From Woronichinia naegeliana WA131 (GTDB lineage Bacteria > Cyanobacteriota > Cyanobacteriia > Cyanobacteriales > Microcystaceae): a stretch of DNA of 64,000 nucleotides. Location of the stretch: NCBI GenBank assembly GCA_025370055.1, contig CP073041.1:5488272-5552271 (forward strand). Reading direction: 5' to 3'. A model generated the notes under the pieces. It was not told the DNA's origin. It saw nothing but the letters and a program-made list of their open reading frames with translations, and searched no databases. Both the position numbers and the translations under genes were made by a program. Positions within the stretch are counted from its first letter, which is position 1. Every line of letters begins with the position of its first letter. Below, one piece after another: positions 34,581 to 44,076 of this stretch.

Positions 34581-35423
34581 TTAAGAATGATTATGAGCAG
34601 ATTGATCCGCTTCTTGTTTCAATTCTTCCACCTTTAATAAAATTAAATATTCATAAAATGCTTGTAAAGTACACCAAGCAAAACCAGCTTTACCATCCCA
34701 AATTCCTCCTAAAATAAAATACATATAAAGCCAACGAATAAGAGGACGAAATGGTACTCTGAGAGATAAATCCTTTAATGCCCGACGACGTTCAACTTCG
34801 GTTTTTCCTAACCATAATTGTGACCAATTAACGCGACCTTGGGCTAACTGCTGAAGTGTTTCCTTGGCTTCATCACTGGAATAACGATTATGTTTGTCGA
34901 TCCAACGGTTCAGTCCTTTGCCGCAGGTGTAGTGGGGATAGGTTTCTGTTAAAAAGCCAACCGGGCCCTCATAGACTTCCCGTTCGGTGTGACCATAGTC
35001 GCTGAACCAAACTGTTCCTTTTTTAAAGAGACGCATTTGATAGCGAGGATATTGGGTGCTATGGCGTATCCAAGTTCCCATAAACATGACTCGCTCGGCA
35101 GCATAATAAGCTTTGGGAGGAGAGGATTGACTGGCGGTGACACATTCAGCAAAGAGTTCTGGGGTCATGCGTTCATCAGCCTCTAGAATATAAACCCATT
35201 CGTATTGAGTGGCAATTTCCTGAAGCATCCAGGTGCGTTGCTTACCATGACTTTCAAAGGCGTGTTGATAGATTTTTACCGGATACTGGGCAGCGATCCC
35301 TGTCGTTTGATCGGTACTGAAAGAATCTACCAAAATAATGTCATCCGTAAGGGCGGTGACAGATTCAATGCAACCAGCAATTTCGCTTTCTTCGTTGTAG
35401 GTCAGAATATAAATTGAAATCAT
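34581..35423 (-). CDS. Family 2 glycosyltransferase
   Basis: 280 residues, GT-A fold: ISIYILTYNEESEIAGCIES, DIILVDSFSTDQT and YILEADERMTPEL (metal-binding acidic motif). Resembles the WaaE/KdtX-like lipopolysaccharide core glucosyltransferase branch (GHTEREVYEGPVGFL, WIDKHNRYSSDEA), with a C-terminal amphipathic or membrane-associated helix (FRPLIRWLYMYFILGGIWDG). Likely envelope polysaccharide synthesis at the inner membrane. Confidence 0.85.
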   Translation of the reverse strand: MISIYILTYNEESEIAGCIESVTALTDDIILVDSFSTDQTTGIAAQYPVKIYQHAFESHGKQRTWMLQEIATQYEWVYILEADERMTPELFAECVTASQSSPPKAYYAAERVMFMGTWIRHSTQYPRYQMRLFKKGTVWFSDYGHTEREVYEGPVGFLTETYPHYTCGKGLNRWIDKHNRYSSDEAKETLQQLAQGRVNWSQLWLGKTEVERRRALKDLSLRVPFRPLIRWLYMYFILGGIWDGKAGFAWCTLQAFYEYLILLKVEELKQEADQSAHNHS

Positions 35424-35499
35424 TTTGTTTTAAGATAGAGCTATGACATTTGGCATAAGGTTTCATGCTTGAAAATACTTTTAGCGATCGCCCTTGAGT

Positions 35500-36880
35500 G
35501 TTTTGACATACTCCCCCGCGTGAACGACGGGGGATTCTTATTCATAGTTCACAGAGATCCACTTACGATTGTTGGTTTCCCTTCAATGATAGAGATGGTT
35601 CTCTCCCTATGCTTTCCCTCTTCCGAGGCAGATTCCTTTTGCCCAAAGGTACTGTTTTGCCATTCCATTCCCAGAATTCCCATTCCCTTTTTAAGGATGT
35701 TAATTGCCGCATTTGTATCACGACAAATTTCTATTCCACAATTGGGACAAGAATGAGTTCTGGTACTCAATGATTTTTTCGCCCGATGCCCACAATTAGA
35801 ACAATCTTGAGAAGTGTAGTGAGGTGAAACCGCCACCACTGCTTTGTCCCAGATTTTCCCGTAGTAGTCTAACCACTGGGTGAATTGATACCAACTAGCA
35901 TCAGAAATTGACTTAGCCAAGTGATGATTCTTGACCATATTCGACACCTTTAAATCTTCATACACCACGACATCGTTAGATGCCACCACGTTTCGGGCTT
36001 GCTTAATTGCCCAATCTTGCCGTTGGCGTTGAATTTTAAGATGGGTTTTACCCAGTCTTTTTCGTGCTTTATGGTAGTTATTGGATTGGGGTTTAGCCCC
36101 TTTCACGAATTTTTTGCTTAATCGTTTCTGAGCCTTTTTTAGTTTACGCTCAGATTTTCTTAAGAACTGGGGATAGATTACGGCATTATCGTTTTGGTCT
36201 TTGGTGAAATATTTTAATCCCAAATCCAAACCAACAACATTACCGGTATATTCCCCTTGTTCTTTGCGGTCAGCGTCAAAGCAGAACTGAGCATAATACC
36301 CATCTGCTCTTCTGACTACTCGAACTCGATTAATCTTTAGCCGAAACAGGTCTTCTCTCGTTTCTTTGTTGCAATATAGGGAAAAGGAGCCAGCATTAAA
36401 ACCATCAGTGAAAGCAATTTTCATGCAATCATCAGATAGTTTCCATCCTGAGACTTTATATTCTACAGAGCGACAATGTTTTGTAAACTGGGGATAGCCT
36501 TTTTTCTTTTCCCCTTTTCTGCAACGACTGTAGAAACTGGATATAGAAGCCCAAGCACGTTCCGCACTAGCTTGTCTAGCCGCCGAATTTAACTTTTTCG
36601 CAAAAGGAAATTCCTTGGCTAATTCTTTGCATAGCACATACAAATCGGCTTTACCTACCCCTTGATTATCCATCCAATACCTGACCGCTTTATTCCTGAT
36701 AAATTGCGCGGTACGGATAGCTTCATCAAGAGATTGGTATTGCTCTTTTGCTCCGTTCAGTAGCTTGGCTTTTCTGACTATCATTCCCCTAGTTTATCAC
36801 AAAAGATTGCAGATAAAACATTGAGTTGCTCTGGAAGTCGCCCTAGAAGGGCAAGGCTTTTACCCATTTTTCTGGTAAAA
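35500..36880 (-). mobile_element. IS605-type element with tnpB only
   Basis: The left boundary region has GACATACTCCCCCGCGTGAA then CGACGGGGGATTCTTA, a GC hairpin typical of the right end of cyanobacterial IS200/IS605 elements; the other end has GTCGCCCTAGAAGGGCAAGG near 36836-36860. There is no tnpA, so it needs one in trans (a tnpA is at 60785). Exact cleavage sites cannot be fixed by eye. Confidence 0.7.
35549..36784 (-). CDS. tnpB: TnpB RNA-guided nuclease (IS605 family)
   Basis: 411 residues. N-terminal HTH-like domain (AKLLNGAKEQYQSLDEAIRT), RuvC-I NVVGLDLGLKYFTKD (Asp), RuvC-II VVVYEDLKVSNMVKN (Glu), zinc finger CSNCGHRAKKSLSTRTHSCP then NCGIEICRDTNAAINIL (RuvC-III Asp). All catalytic residues are kept. 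By family knowledge the guide (omega RNA) would be transcribed from the 3' end of this gene through the element end at about 35500. Confidence 0.92.
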   Translation of the reverse strand: MIVRKAKLLNGAKEQYQSLDEAIRTAQFIRNKAVRYWMDNQGVGKADLYVLCKELAKEFPFAKKLNSAARQASAERAWASISSFYSRCRKGEKKKGYPQFTKHCRSVEYKVSGWKLSDDCMKIAFTDGFNAGSFSLYCNKETREDLFRLKINRVRVVRRADGYYAQFCFDADRKEQGEYTGNVVGLDLGLKYFTKDQNDNAVIYPQFLRKSERKLKKAQKRLSKKFVKGAKPQSNNYHKARKRLGKTHLKIQRQRQDWAIKQARNVVASNDVVVYEDLKVSNMVKNHHLAKSISDASWYQFTQWLDYYGKIWDKAVVAVSPHYTSQDCSNCGHRAKKSLSTRTHSCPNCGIEICRDTNAAINILKKGMGILGMEWQNSTFGQKESASEEGKHRERTISIIEGKPTIVSGSL

Positions 36881-37524
36881 TTTTACTCAATTTATAGTAT
36901 TTTGTTGACAAAAGAGATGAGTAAAACAGATTGCACCCACCTGATTTATAGGATATTATACAGTATTCCTTAAAAGTCCAAGACAGTTAAACTTGCGGTG
37001 AAAATCAGATCACATAAGCATCCTTGCCGACACAATCTATTTGTTATGCCTAACTCTTCGCTCCTTCACCAAGGTAATCATATTACAAAACCATTTTAAA
37101 TTTAATAGGTATATCGTAACTCGGTGAGGGTTAAGTTGGGATGACGTAACTCTAATCGTAATTTTTCTTTACAACTCTAATTTACTTTCCCGCTTCTGAG
37201 TAGAGGAGCATCTCATCTTTGTATACTCTGAACGGGTTAGAAATTAACTTTTTGAAAATACCTAAAAGACTTATCCGCAATGGATTTCAGCCCTTTTCTA
37301 ATAAGTCCATTTTTTAGCCGTTTAGAGTATAACTCCTAAATTAGTGCGATCTCCGCTTTCTTAGTTTGCCGTCATTTTGTTGATTAAACTTTAAAATTGT
37401 GTCGTGTATTACCGTCTTCATAATGCGATCGCCGTCATCTTGTTGATTAAACTTTAAAAGTACGATCTCTTTGATTGTTATTAGTGCGATCTCCTTACAT
37501 ACAATGCGATCGCCTCTCGTGAGA
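36881..37524. other. Gene-free gap with degenerate HIP1 repeats
   Basis: No supported open frame. From about 37340 it holds three copies of the dispersed unit CGCCGTCAT-TTTGTTGATTAAACTTTAAAA (starts about 37367, 37426 and a partial after 37460) separated by GCGATC motifs. The first half, to 37330, is AT-rich with no recognised element; GGACTTATC and ATAAGTCC near 37265-37310 form a loose inverted repeat. Confidence 0.55.
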
Positions 37525-37941
37525 TTAATCTCTCAACAAAGCTCGAAAACCAGCTTGCTGAAAATGAATATCCGTTGTTAATGCTTCCGTTATTCTGCGC
37601 TCTCCCATTACAATAAAGGAAATACAGTCAACAATTCCCCAATTTTTATCGTTTTTTTGACAATATAGTTGAAAAGCTTTTTGATAAAGAGTTTCCGATA
37701 AGGGAATAACTGTCACCGTTTTGTTCTTTTCTAATGAGGACAATAATTTAATTGACTTAGAGCGATATTTTTGTTTAGATAAAGCATTACCAATCTCTAA
37801 AATAATGGCTCTGGTTGTAACTAAAGGTGTTTTTGAAGCTTTTAATTGTTGGGCAATGACAAGTGCTTTATGATGATAATCGTCCGTAGATGAAGATAAA
37901 GCGATCACATAACTTGTATCGAGAAATTTCTCAGGATTCAT
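37525..37941 (-). CDS. PIN-domain RNase toxin (VapC-like)
   Basis: 138 residues from MNPEKFLDTSYVIALSSSTD at 37941; an earlier ATG adds MVKKKS inside the antitoxin gene. PIN-domain acids are all present: LDTSYVIAL, IILEIGNALS, NWGIVDCISFIVM and ALTTDIHFQQAGF. Expected to be a Mg-dependent endoribonuclease. Overlaps the antitoxin by 11 bp. Confidence 0.88.
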   Translation of the reverse strand: MNPEKFLDTSYVIALSSSTDDYHHKALVIAQQLKASKTPLVTTRAIILEIGNALSKQKYRSKSIKLLSSLEKNKTVTVIPLSETLYQKAFQLYCQKNDKNWGIVDCISFIVMGERRITEALTTDIHFQQAGFRALLRD

Positions 37942-38164
37942 GCTCTTTTTCTTCACCATATAAATATGTATCTAGATTTTCTGACCAATCAGAGGGGCCG
38001 TCTAGTTGTAATGATTCTGCTGTCTCTAAAAAAGAAGCGAGTTCATTATTTTCATCCGATAAGTTGTCGACAATAATGCGGACACGAGTATTAGCCTTCA
38101 ATGTAACGGGTTGCTCTGGATGAAAGACTTTTCCGTCAAATAATGCGTCAATAGAATTAAGCAT
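37931..38164 (-). CDS. Antitoxin of AF2212/DUF104 type
   Basis: 77 residues: MLNSIDALFDGKVFHPEQPV, TLKANTRVRIIVDNL, acidic C-terminus (DWSENLDTYLYGEEKEHES). The DGKVF.P..PV.L...TRVRI pattern is that of the AF2212-like/DUF104 antitoxins that pair with PIN toxins. Gene order antitoxin-toxin with overlap supports the call. Confidence 0.8.
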   Translation of the reverse strand: MLNSIDALFDGKVFHPEQPVTLKANTRVRIIVDNLSDENNELASFLETAESLQLDGPSDWSENLDTYLYGEEKEHES

Positions 38165-38340
38165 GATCTGTTAATGAAATGATTTTTACTTGAAATATCT
38201 ATATTATAAATGTAACGCACCAAATTGATTGTCATTCGCTGTCATTTTGTTGATTAAACTTTAAAAATTGCGATCGCTGCGTCGTAGATTGGGTTGACAA
38301 AAGAAAACCCAATGCAATAGATAAAACACTCGATCAACAT

Positions 38341-39942
38341 CTGACTTTTCCCGTTAAGTGCGGATTGCAAGCTGCCAGCCTTGGCAAAGGTCATGCAACT
38401 TCAACCAACCGCGCCAAAGGACTTGGATACCGAGAGGAGTTTTACGACGATGTTCAAGATAACCACCAAGAAAAGCAACAGACTCGACAGCCCAAGCAAC
38501 AGTCAAAATAGGGGGAAGTTTTTGAGAGGCGGCTGCTTTTAACACCTGAAGTTGAAGAGGATTAAGAATTTCAATCGCGAGAGCATCGGGCTGGGTACGA
38601 TGAAGATAAGTAACGTGTAAAAGTTCAACAGCAATGACACTTAAAAAACCCAAAAGAGTTTTCATTCCATCAGAGGCAAGTCGATAACGCTCACTCTGAC
38701 AACCAGACTTAAGGACTTTATGAAATTCTTCAACCCGCCATCGGTAGGTGTACCAACGAAGAATAGTGACAGCCATCTCAATAGTCTCAACAACTTCTGT
38801 AGTCAGAAGCATCCAAGATAAAGGAGTTTCGCCTTCGGGACAATCGATTTCTGTCGCATAAACAGCATAGACATTCAACGGGTCACGATTATCAAAACGA
38901 TAGGGAGTTCGTAGATTAACTGAGCAAAATCGGACGGCAAGCTTAACCTTCCGTGCTTTTCTTTTTCCTGTACTCGGAATCTCGATTTCTTGATGAAAAC
39001 GAATCGGTTCTGATTCCAAATGTTGCCAAAGTCGTTCACTATTTTTGTCTAAACTACGATTATGAGACGCTCTGACCAGCACTCCTGTATGCTTGAGTTG
39101 ACGCACTGAGTCAAAGACTTCTGAAACATCTCCTTCTCTGTCAAATACATGAATTACCCTCGTTGAACTTTCTACCTGTTTCTCACAGGTGTTTAGAGCC
39201 TCTACCCATTTGTAGGATTCTTTTTCCTCAAATGGTCTTTGACGAGCTGCTTTTCTTTGTTCTTTCTGTCTTTCTTTTTTCTGCTTCGCCGTTTCATCTG
39301 TTGGGGGCTTTTCTTTTACCTCCCTATTCCACAGTTTTTGCCATAATAAACCTAATACTTGTCCTTTTTCTGGCTCAATTGCTAAAGCACTATGCAGTAT
39401 TAATCCATTCCCTCCTTTTCCAGTCGGCCCATACCCTTCCCTTTTTTCCTTGATATTGCGATAATCTAAGAAGGTCGTATCTCCGACTGATAGCATTATC
39501 TTATATTCTTCTACGGCGGCAGTTGTCATTTCACAGTGCGGCTCTATTATCTTGACAAAGTCTGTTTTCGGATTCCCAAAAATTCATAGGCCCTCTTTAA
39601 CTCGTTTCCTCCCTTAAACACTTCTGATAAGGCTTTTCCAAACCCCTCACTTAACTTTTTCCCAATCGAGAAGGCACGATTGTTTAGCCTCTCGTCTCCC
39701 AATTCACAACTGGCAAAGTTTTTTGTCCACCATTCCAACATTTTTTGACCTGCCCTTTAAGATTTTCTCCATTTTACAGTCTCATACTCCCTTCATCCTT
39801 TGTTTTTGAAATTTGAACGATAAGCGGGATGATGGCTTCAGAATATTTTTTTCCTGTCAAGAGAATCATTACTCAAACCCTTGCCAGATAAAGCCTCTAG
39901 AAGTTTGCATTGCTGGATTTTGGACTTAACGGGAAAAGTCAG
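38341..39942 (-). mobile_element. IS4-family (IS50-like) element, 1602 bp
   Basis: Perfect 19-bp inverted ends CTGACTTTTCCCGTTAAGT; a perfect 9-bp duplication GATCAACAT flanks it (38332-38340 and 39943-39951). IS50 also begins CTGACT and makes 9-bp duplications. The transposase gene inside is split by a frameshift. Confidence 0.92.
38354..39741 (-). pseudogene. IS4/Tn5-like transposase, split by a -1 shift
   Basis: The first part (39741-39547) is the Tn5-type N-terminal DNA-binding domain: WWTKNFASCELGDERLNNRA and KRAYEFLG. The second (from about 39590 to 38354) carries the catalytic domain: VGDTTFLDYRN (Asp), VIHVFDREGDVSEVFDSVR (Asp) and YRWRVEEFHKVLKSGCQSER (Glu, YREK-like). They join if one base is re-read at the five-T run of GAATTTTTGGG (about 39578-39590 region), giving EFFGNPKTDFVK. 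Either a one-base deletion or a slippage site. Confidence 0.75.
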
Positions 39943-40055
39943 GATCAACATAGGTTACTCCGTTACTAATTCATCCTACAAATAGTTATCATATTAAAGA
40001 AACCTAGTCCACACAAATCAGTTTAGAATTTTAATTAACAAAAAACAAATTTATC

Positions 40056-40415
40056 ATGGATACTTCCTTAACTCAAAACCTCAATTTTCCCAAACAAAAT
40101 CCCCACCTTCTCGAAATTCTAGAAAAATTTAAACAACAAATTAAAAATATTTATCAAGAGCAATTAGTTAAATTAATTCTCTTTGGCTCCCAAGCAAAAC
40201 GACAAGCCAAATATGACTCAGACATTGATATTTTAGTGGTTTTAAAAGATAAGCCAATTAACGATGAGCAACATCAGGAAATCATTAATCTTATCTCTGA
40301 TTTGTGTTTAGAATATGAAGTATTGATCAGTTGTGTTTATGTTAGTGAAGCTCAATTTAACCAAGAAAAAAGTCCATTGCTCTTAAATATTGAGCGAGAG
40401 GGAATTATTGTATGA
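40056..40415 (+). CDS. mntA: MNT-type minimal nucleotidyltransferase antitoxin
   Basis: 119 residues. The polymerase-beta-like motif is LILFGSQAKRQAKYDSDIDI (GSxA...SDxD). In MNT-HEPN modules this enzyme adds AMP to the HEPN toxin and so silences it. Stop overlaps the HEPN start by 4 bp (ATGA at 40412-40415). Confidence 0.88.
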   Translation: MDTSLTQNLNFPKQNPHLLEILEKFKQQIKNIYQEQLVKLILFGSQAKRQAKYDSDIDILVVLKDKPINDEQHQEIINLISDLCLEYEVLISCVYVSEAQFNQEKSPLLLNIEREGIIV

Positions 40416-40792
40416 AAATTGAGCAACAACAATTACTAGAAAAAGCCAAAGAAAGTTTGCGGGCTGCACAATTATTAGCCAACAATAACTTACTAGCCTT
40501 TGCAACCGCAAGAGCTTATTATTCAATGTTTTATATTGCAGAAGCATTTCTATTAGGAGAAAACTTAACTTTTTCCAGCCATTCAGCCGTTATTGCTGCC
40601 TTTGGCAAAACCTTTATCAAAACAAAACGCCTGCCTGTAGAATATCACCGTTATTTAATTGACGCACAGGAACAGCGAACAGATGCGGACTATAGCCTTA
40701 CTCCAAATATCAACTCAAAAAAAGCCCAATATATTATAGAGAAAGCTCAAATAATGCTCGATTTTGCTCAAGAAAATATTGACACGGTATAA
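40412..40792 (+). CDS. hepT: HEPN-domain RNase toxin
   Basis: 126 residues, all helical: LLEKAKESLRAAQLLANNNL, FATARAYYSMFYIAEAFL and RLPVEYHRYLIDAQEQRTDA. This is the ~125-residue HEPN type that accompanies MNT proteins. A canonical Rx4-6H RNase motif is possible at RLPVEYH (R-x5-H). Translationally coupled to mntA. Confidence 0.85.
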   Translation: MKIEQQQLLEKAKESLRAAQLLANNNLLAFATARAYYSMFYIAEAFLLGENLTFSSHSAVIAAFGKTFIKTKRLPVEYHRYLIDAQEQRTDADYSLTPNINSKKAQYIIEKAQIMLDFAQENIDTV

Positions 40793-40900
40793 AGTGCGGT
40801 CTGCTTCGCAGTGCCTTCGGCAACGCCGTCATTTTGTTGATTAAACTTTAAAATTGCGATCGCGTATTATAATCTTCATAGTGCGATAATTTGTTAGTTT
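40793..40900. repeat. GTCTGCTTCGCAGTGCC repeat, copy 1
   Basis: Starting right after the HEPN stop: AGTGCGGTCTGCTTCGCAGT, GCCTTCGGCAACGCCGTCAT, then TTTGTTGATTAAACTTTAAA and a HIP1 octamer. The same ~70-bp block follows genes at 50253 and 52266. TCTGCTTCGCAG is a short hairpin. Confidence 0.75.
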
Positions 40901-40916
40901 ATTTGAAACTCTCTTT

Positions 40917-42524
40917 ATGTTGAATCATTTTCTATCGTCCCTAAATCGTCTCTCTTCTAAGGCATTCCCATTGGCAACGAAAGCCAAAAGGTTATCAATG
41001 ACCGCCTTAGCTCTCATTGTCATTACTACCAGTTTAGTTGTTATGTCCTCTCCCAGTAACGGCCAATCTCTGACGGGTTCTCCAGCCAACCCTAAAGTAA
41101 AATTCTCAACTCCCCTACCCCCAGGAATCGCTTCACCTGCCAAGGTAGAGACTCGTTTGGGGACGCTCAATTTCTTCGATGGGTTGCCCGACCAACCCAC
41201 TGCCGAAAAGCTCTACGATAACCTCGACTTCCAACGTGCTGTTCAAGCTTATCTATTAGGAATACCTGCTGTTAACCAAGCGGCCAATCGTAACGCAATC
41301 CGTACCTTGGGGCCTGTGAATACCGTTGTGCCGATTTTTGAGCAGCTTTTAGATTCGCGATCTATTTTTCTGACTGCTAATGACAACACTGTTTACAGTT
41401 GGACGTGGCTCGATCTTACCAAGGGGCCGTTAGTTTTAGAAGTCCCCCCGAAGGTATTAGGAACCGTTAATGATATTTGGTTTCGCTGGGTGATCGATGT
41501 GGGCATTACTGGCCCCGATAAAGGCCAAGGCGGAAAGTATCTCTTTTTACCACCAGGCTACAAAGGAGAAATTCCATCGGGTTACAATGTGGTGAAATCG
41601 CCGACTTTTAATATTTGGGTTCCTTGGCGTAGTTTTTTGGTCAAGGGCGATCCGAAACCTGGCGTTGAGTTGGTGACAAAGAACACGAAAATTTATCCCC
41701 TAAACAGTGCCAATAATCCCCCCGCTTTAAATTTTGTGAATATGTCGGGTAAGCCGTTTAATACGGTTGCGCCCGCCGATTATCAGTTCTGGGAATTGCT
41801 TAATCAAGTGGTACAGGAAGAGCCGAGTGAATCTCTCGACCAGATTCGTCTGGGTTACTACGCCTCTATTGGGATTCAAAAAGGTAAGCCTTTCAAGCCC
41901 GATGAACGCATGAAAAAAATCCTGACGGAAGCGGCGGCTGTGGGGGATGCAACGGCACGGGCGATCGCTTTTCATAATCGCCAGAAGGATGCCTATTACT
42001 ATGCGAACAGTGCTTGGCAGTTACCTTTCATCGGTGGCTATAAGTTCCAGACCCAGCCTGATGTTCTGAATATGGATGCTTATATCTATTACTATTTCAT
42101 GGCGACAGGGGTTACGCCTGCGATGGAAGAAAAAATGGTCGGACTGGGTTCTCAATATGCTTGGACTGCCCGTGATGCTAAGGGGAATCTCCTTGATGGT
42201 GGCAAGAGTTATCGCCTCCATTTACCGCCCAATATTCCCGTTAAGGATTTCTGGTCAGTTATTCTTTACAGCAACCAAACGCGATCGCAGATTCAGACGG
42301 ATCAACAGTTTCCTAGTGTCGGTAGTCAGACTAAAGGGCTTTTGGTTAATGCCGATGGTTCTGTGGATATTTATTTCGGGCCGAAACCGCCTGCTGGCAA
42401 GGAGAATAATTGGGTGCAGACGATTCCTGAAACGGGTTGGAATACGATTCTTCGGCTTTATGGCCCGCTTGAGCCTTGGTTTGACAAGACTTGGCGACCA
42501 GGGGAGATCGAGTTGTTGAAATAG
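40917..42524 (+). CDS. Exported DUF1254/DUF1214 protein
   Basis: 535 residues. The N-terminus is a long signal sequence (LSMTALALIVITTSLVVMSS, then PSNGQS). DUF1254 part: LYDNLDFQRAVQAYLLGIPA, NDNTVYSWTWLDLTKGPLVL; DUF1214 part: AMEEKMVGLGSQYAWTARDA, LPPNIPVKDFWSVILYSNQT and a C-terminal WNTILRLYGPLEPWFDKTWR. Widespread periplasmic or envelope family of unknown function. Monocistronic. Confidence 0.88.
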   Translation: MLNHFLSSLNRLSSKAFPLATKAKRLSMTALALIVITTSLVVMSSPSNGQSLTGSPANPKVKFSTPLPPGIASPAKVETRLGTLNFFDGLPDQPTAEKLYDNLDFQRAVQAYLLGIPAVNQAANRNAIRTLGPVNTVVPIFEQLLDSRSIFLTANDNTVYSWTWLDLTKGPLVLEVPPKVLGTVNDIWFRWVIDVGITGPDKGQGGKYLFLPPGYKGEIPSGYNVVKSPTFNIWVPWRSFLVKGDPKPGVELVTKNTKIYPLNSANNPPALNFVNMSGKPFNTVAPADYQFWELLNQVVQEEPSESLDQIRLGYYASIGIQKGKPFKPDERMKKILTEAAAVGDATARAIAFHNRQKDAYYYANSAWQLPFIGGYKFQTQPDVLNMDAYIYYYFMATGVTPAMEEKMVGLGSQYAWTARDAKGNLLDGGKSYRLHLPPNIPVKDFWSVILYSNQTRSQIQTDQQFPSVGSQTKGLLVNADGSVDIYFGPKPPAGKENNWVQTIPETGWNTILRLYGPLEPWFDKTWRPGEIELLK

Positions 42525-42657
42525 CCCTATCCAGAATATTTCTTGATCGCCGATATGTAGTTTGAGTTGGAGTGATAAAATTCGGTGATCGCTATTTCCC
42601 CTTATCCTAACAAGCGATCGCTGTTTTCTCATTGGAGGAGAGGGCGATGTTTTCATC

Positions 42658-43803
42658 CTAAGTACAGGACAAAAGGCTTGAAAAGTATACGAGAAAGGGG
42701 TTTCATGGAAGATGAACGTAATGTAAGAAAACCCATGAACCAATATAACGCATTGAAACAAGCCCTAAAACCCCATTTGGGATGGCATGGTGCCAGACTC
42801 TCCTTCCTAGCCTTGTTCTTACTCGCCCTCCTCAAAGTGAAAACGGTTAACCTTAAAGAATTGGCTCTGGGTTTTGAAGGTCGGGCATTGGTGGATTCTC
42901 ATTACAAACGCTTACAACGCTTTTTCTCAGGATTTGAGCTGGATTACCATCACATTGCCCGTATTGTAGTCAGTTGGCTGGATATCCCTCAACCTTGGGT
43001 ATTAAGTATTGACCGCACAACCTGGGAGTTTGGCAGTCATGGTTATAATATCCTCACTGTCGGCATTGTCCATGAAGGAGTAGCCATTCCCATCTTGTGG
43101 TGGATGCTTAGCAAGAAAAAGGGCAATTCTAACAGTGATGAACGAATGCGTTTTATCGAGGAGATGCTCAAGATTTTTCCCACCGCCCTGATTCGTTGTT
43201 TATGTGGCGACCGTGAGTTTATTGGTCAGGCTTGGCTTCGCTATCTTCTGCTCGAACCGCTACTGGCTTTCTGTCTGAGAATTCGGGCTACGGACAAGAT
43301 TGAGCACAATGGCAAGCTTTTGGCCGCCAAAGTCATTTTTGCCCATCTTGCAAAAGAGTGAATCTCAACGTCTTCAAGGGAGTTGTCGGGTTTGGGGATA
43401 TCCTGTTTCTGTAGAGGCTCTTCGCTTGCCTGATAATTCTCTACTCATCGTCATTGGACATCCCGATTCCCAAGGTCTTATTCACGATTATGCCCTGCGT
43501 TGGGGCATTGAAACCCTTTTTGGCATCTTTAAGACTCGTGGCTTTTGCTTGGAATCTACTCACTTTACTGACCCCAAGCGTCTTCGTAAGCTTTTGGCTT
43601 TACTGACTTTAGCTTTGGCTTGGTCTCTCAAAACTGGTCTAGCAATTCATCATCTTCATCCCATTCCCCTCAAGAAACATGGTCGCCTAGCGCAGAGTCT
43701 TTTTCGTCTTGGTTTTGACCATCTTCGTCATCTTGTTCTTAATCCTTCTCTACCCAATTTTTCTCTTTTTCTCGACTCCCTACATTTTTTGTCCTGTACT
43801 TAG
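42658..43803 (+). mobile_element. IS4-family element, 1146 bp
   Basis: Inverted ends CTAAGTACAGGACAAAA, and a perfect 9-bp duplication GTTTTCATC (42649-42657 and 43804-43812). Contains a transposase split by a frameshift. Different ends and protein from the IS4-family element at 38341. Confidence 0.9.
42705..43803 (+). pseudogene. IS4-family transposase, frameshifted
   Basis: First frame from MEDERNVRKPMNQYNALKQA to a TGA at 43359-43361: contains WVLSIDRTTWEFGSHGYNIL (Asp) and RCLCGDREFIGQAWLRYL (Asp). The second frame, +1, continues SESQRLQGSCRVWGYPVSVE and ALRWGIETLFGIFKTRGFCL (Glu with the YREK-like helix) and stops in the terminal repeat. The joint is in CTTGCAAAAGAGTGAATC near 43350. 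The protein is otherwise complete, so the break is recent. Confidence 0.78.
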
Positions 43804-43906
43804 GTTTTCATCAGACTATGACTATTAAGCGTGTTGAATGATTGTAAATTTTTTTTACAAATTTGGTGTCGAATAGAGGAACCCCTGCCACACTAACGTG
43901 CTTTTG

Positions 43907-44017
43907 GGCGTTGTCAGATTAGAATATGAAAGATGAACTGCAAAATAACGAAAGCCTTGCTATCAAAGCGTTTTCAAGTCTGCGCAGATTTAGATCATCT
44001 TTAAATTTGACAACGCC
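43907..44017. mobile_element. 111-bp MITE with 8-bp duplication (family 3)
   Basis: Begins GGCGTTGTCAGATTAG and ends AATTTGACAACGCC, so inverted ends GGCGTTGTCA plus further partial pairing over ~20 bases. A perfect 8-bp direct repeat TGCTTTTG flanks it (43899-43906 and 44018-44025). The ends and 8-bp duplication resemble IS6-family elements. No coding capacity. Confidence 0.8.
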
Positions 44018-44076
44018 TGCTTTTGAGTGTAATATACAGAAAATTTCTTGCGATCTATCCTAAATGGGGTGATATG

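Noticed and set aside
42076-42519. 147-codon plus frame inside the DUF1254 gene
   Set aside because: Arg-rich shadow in frame +1 of a well-supported gene.
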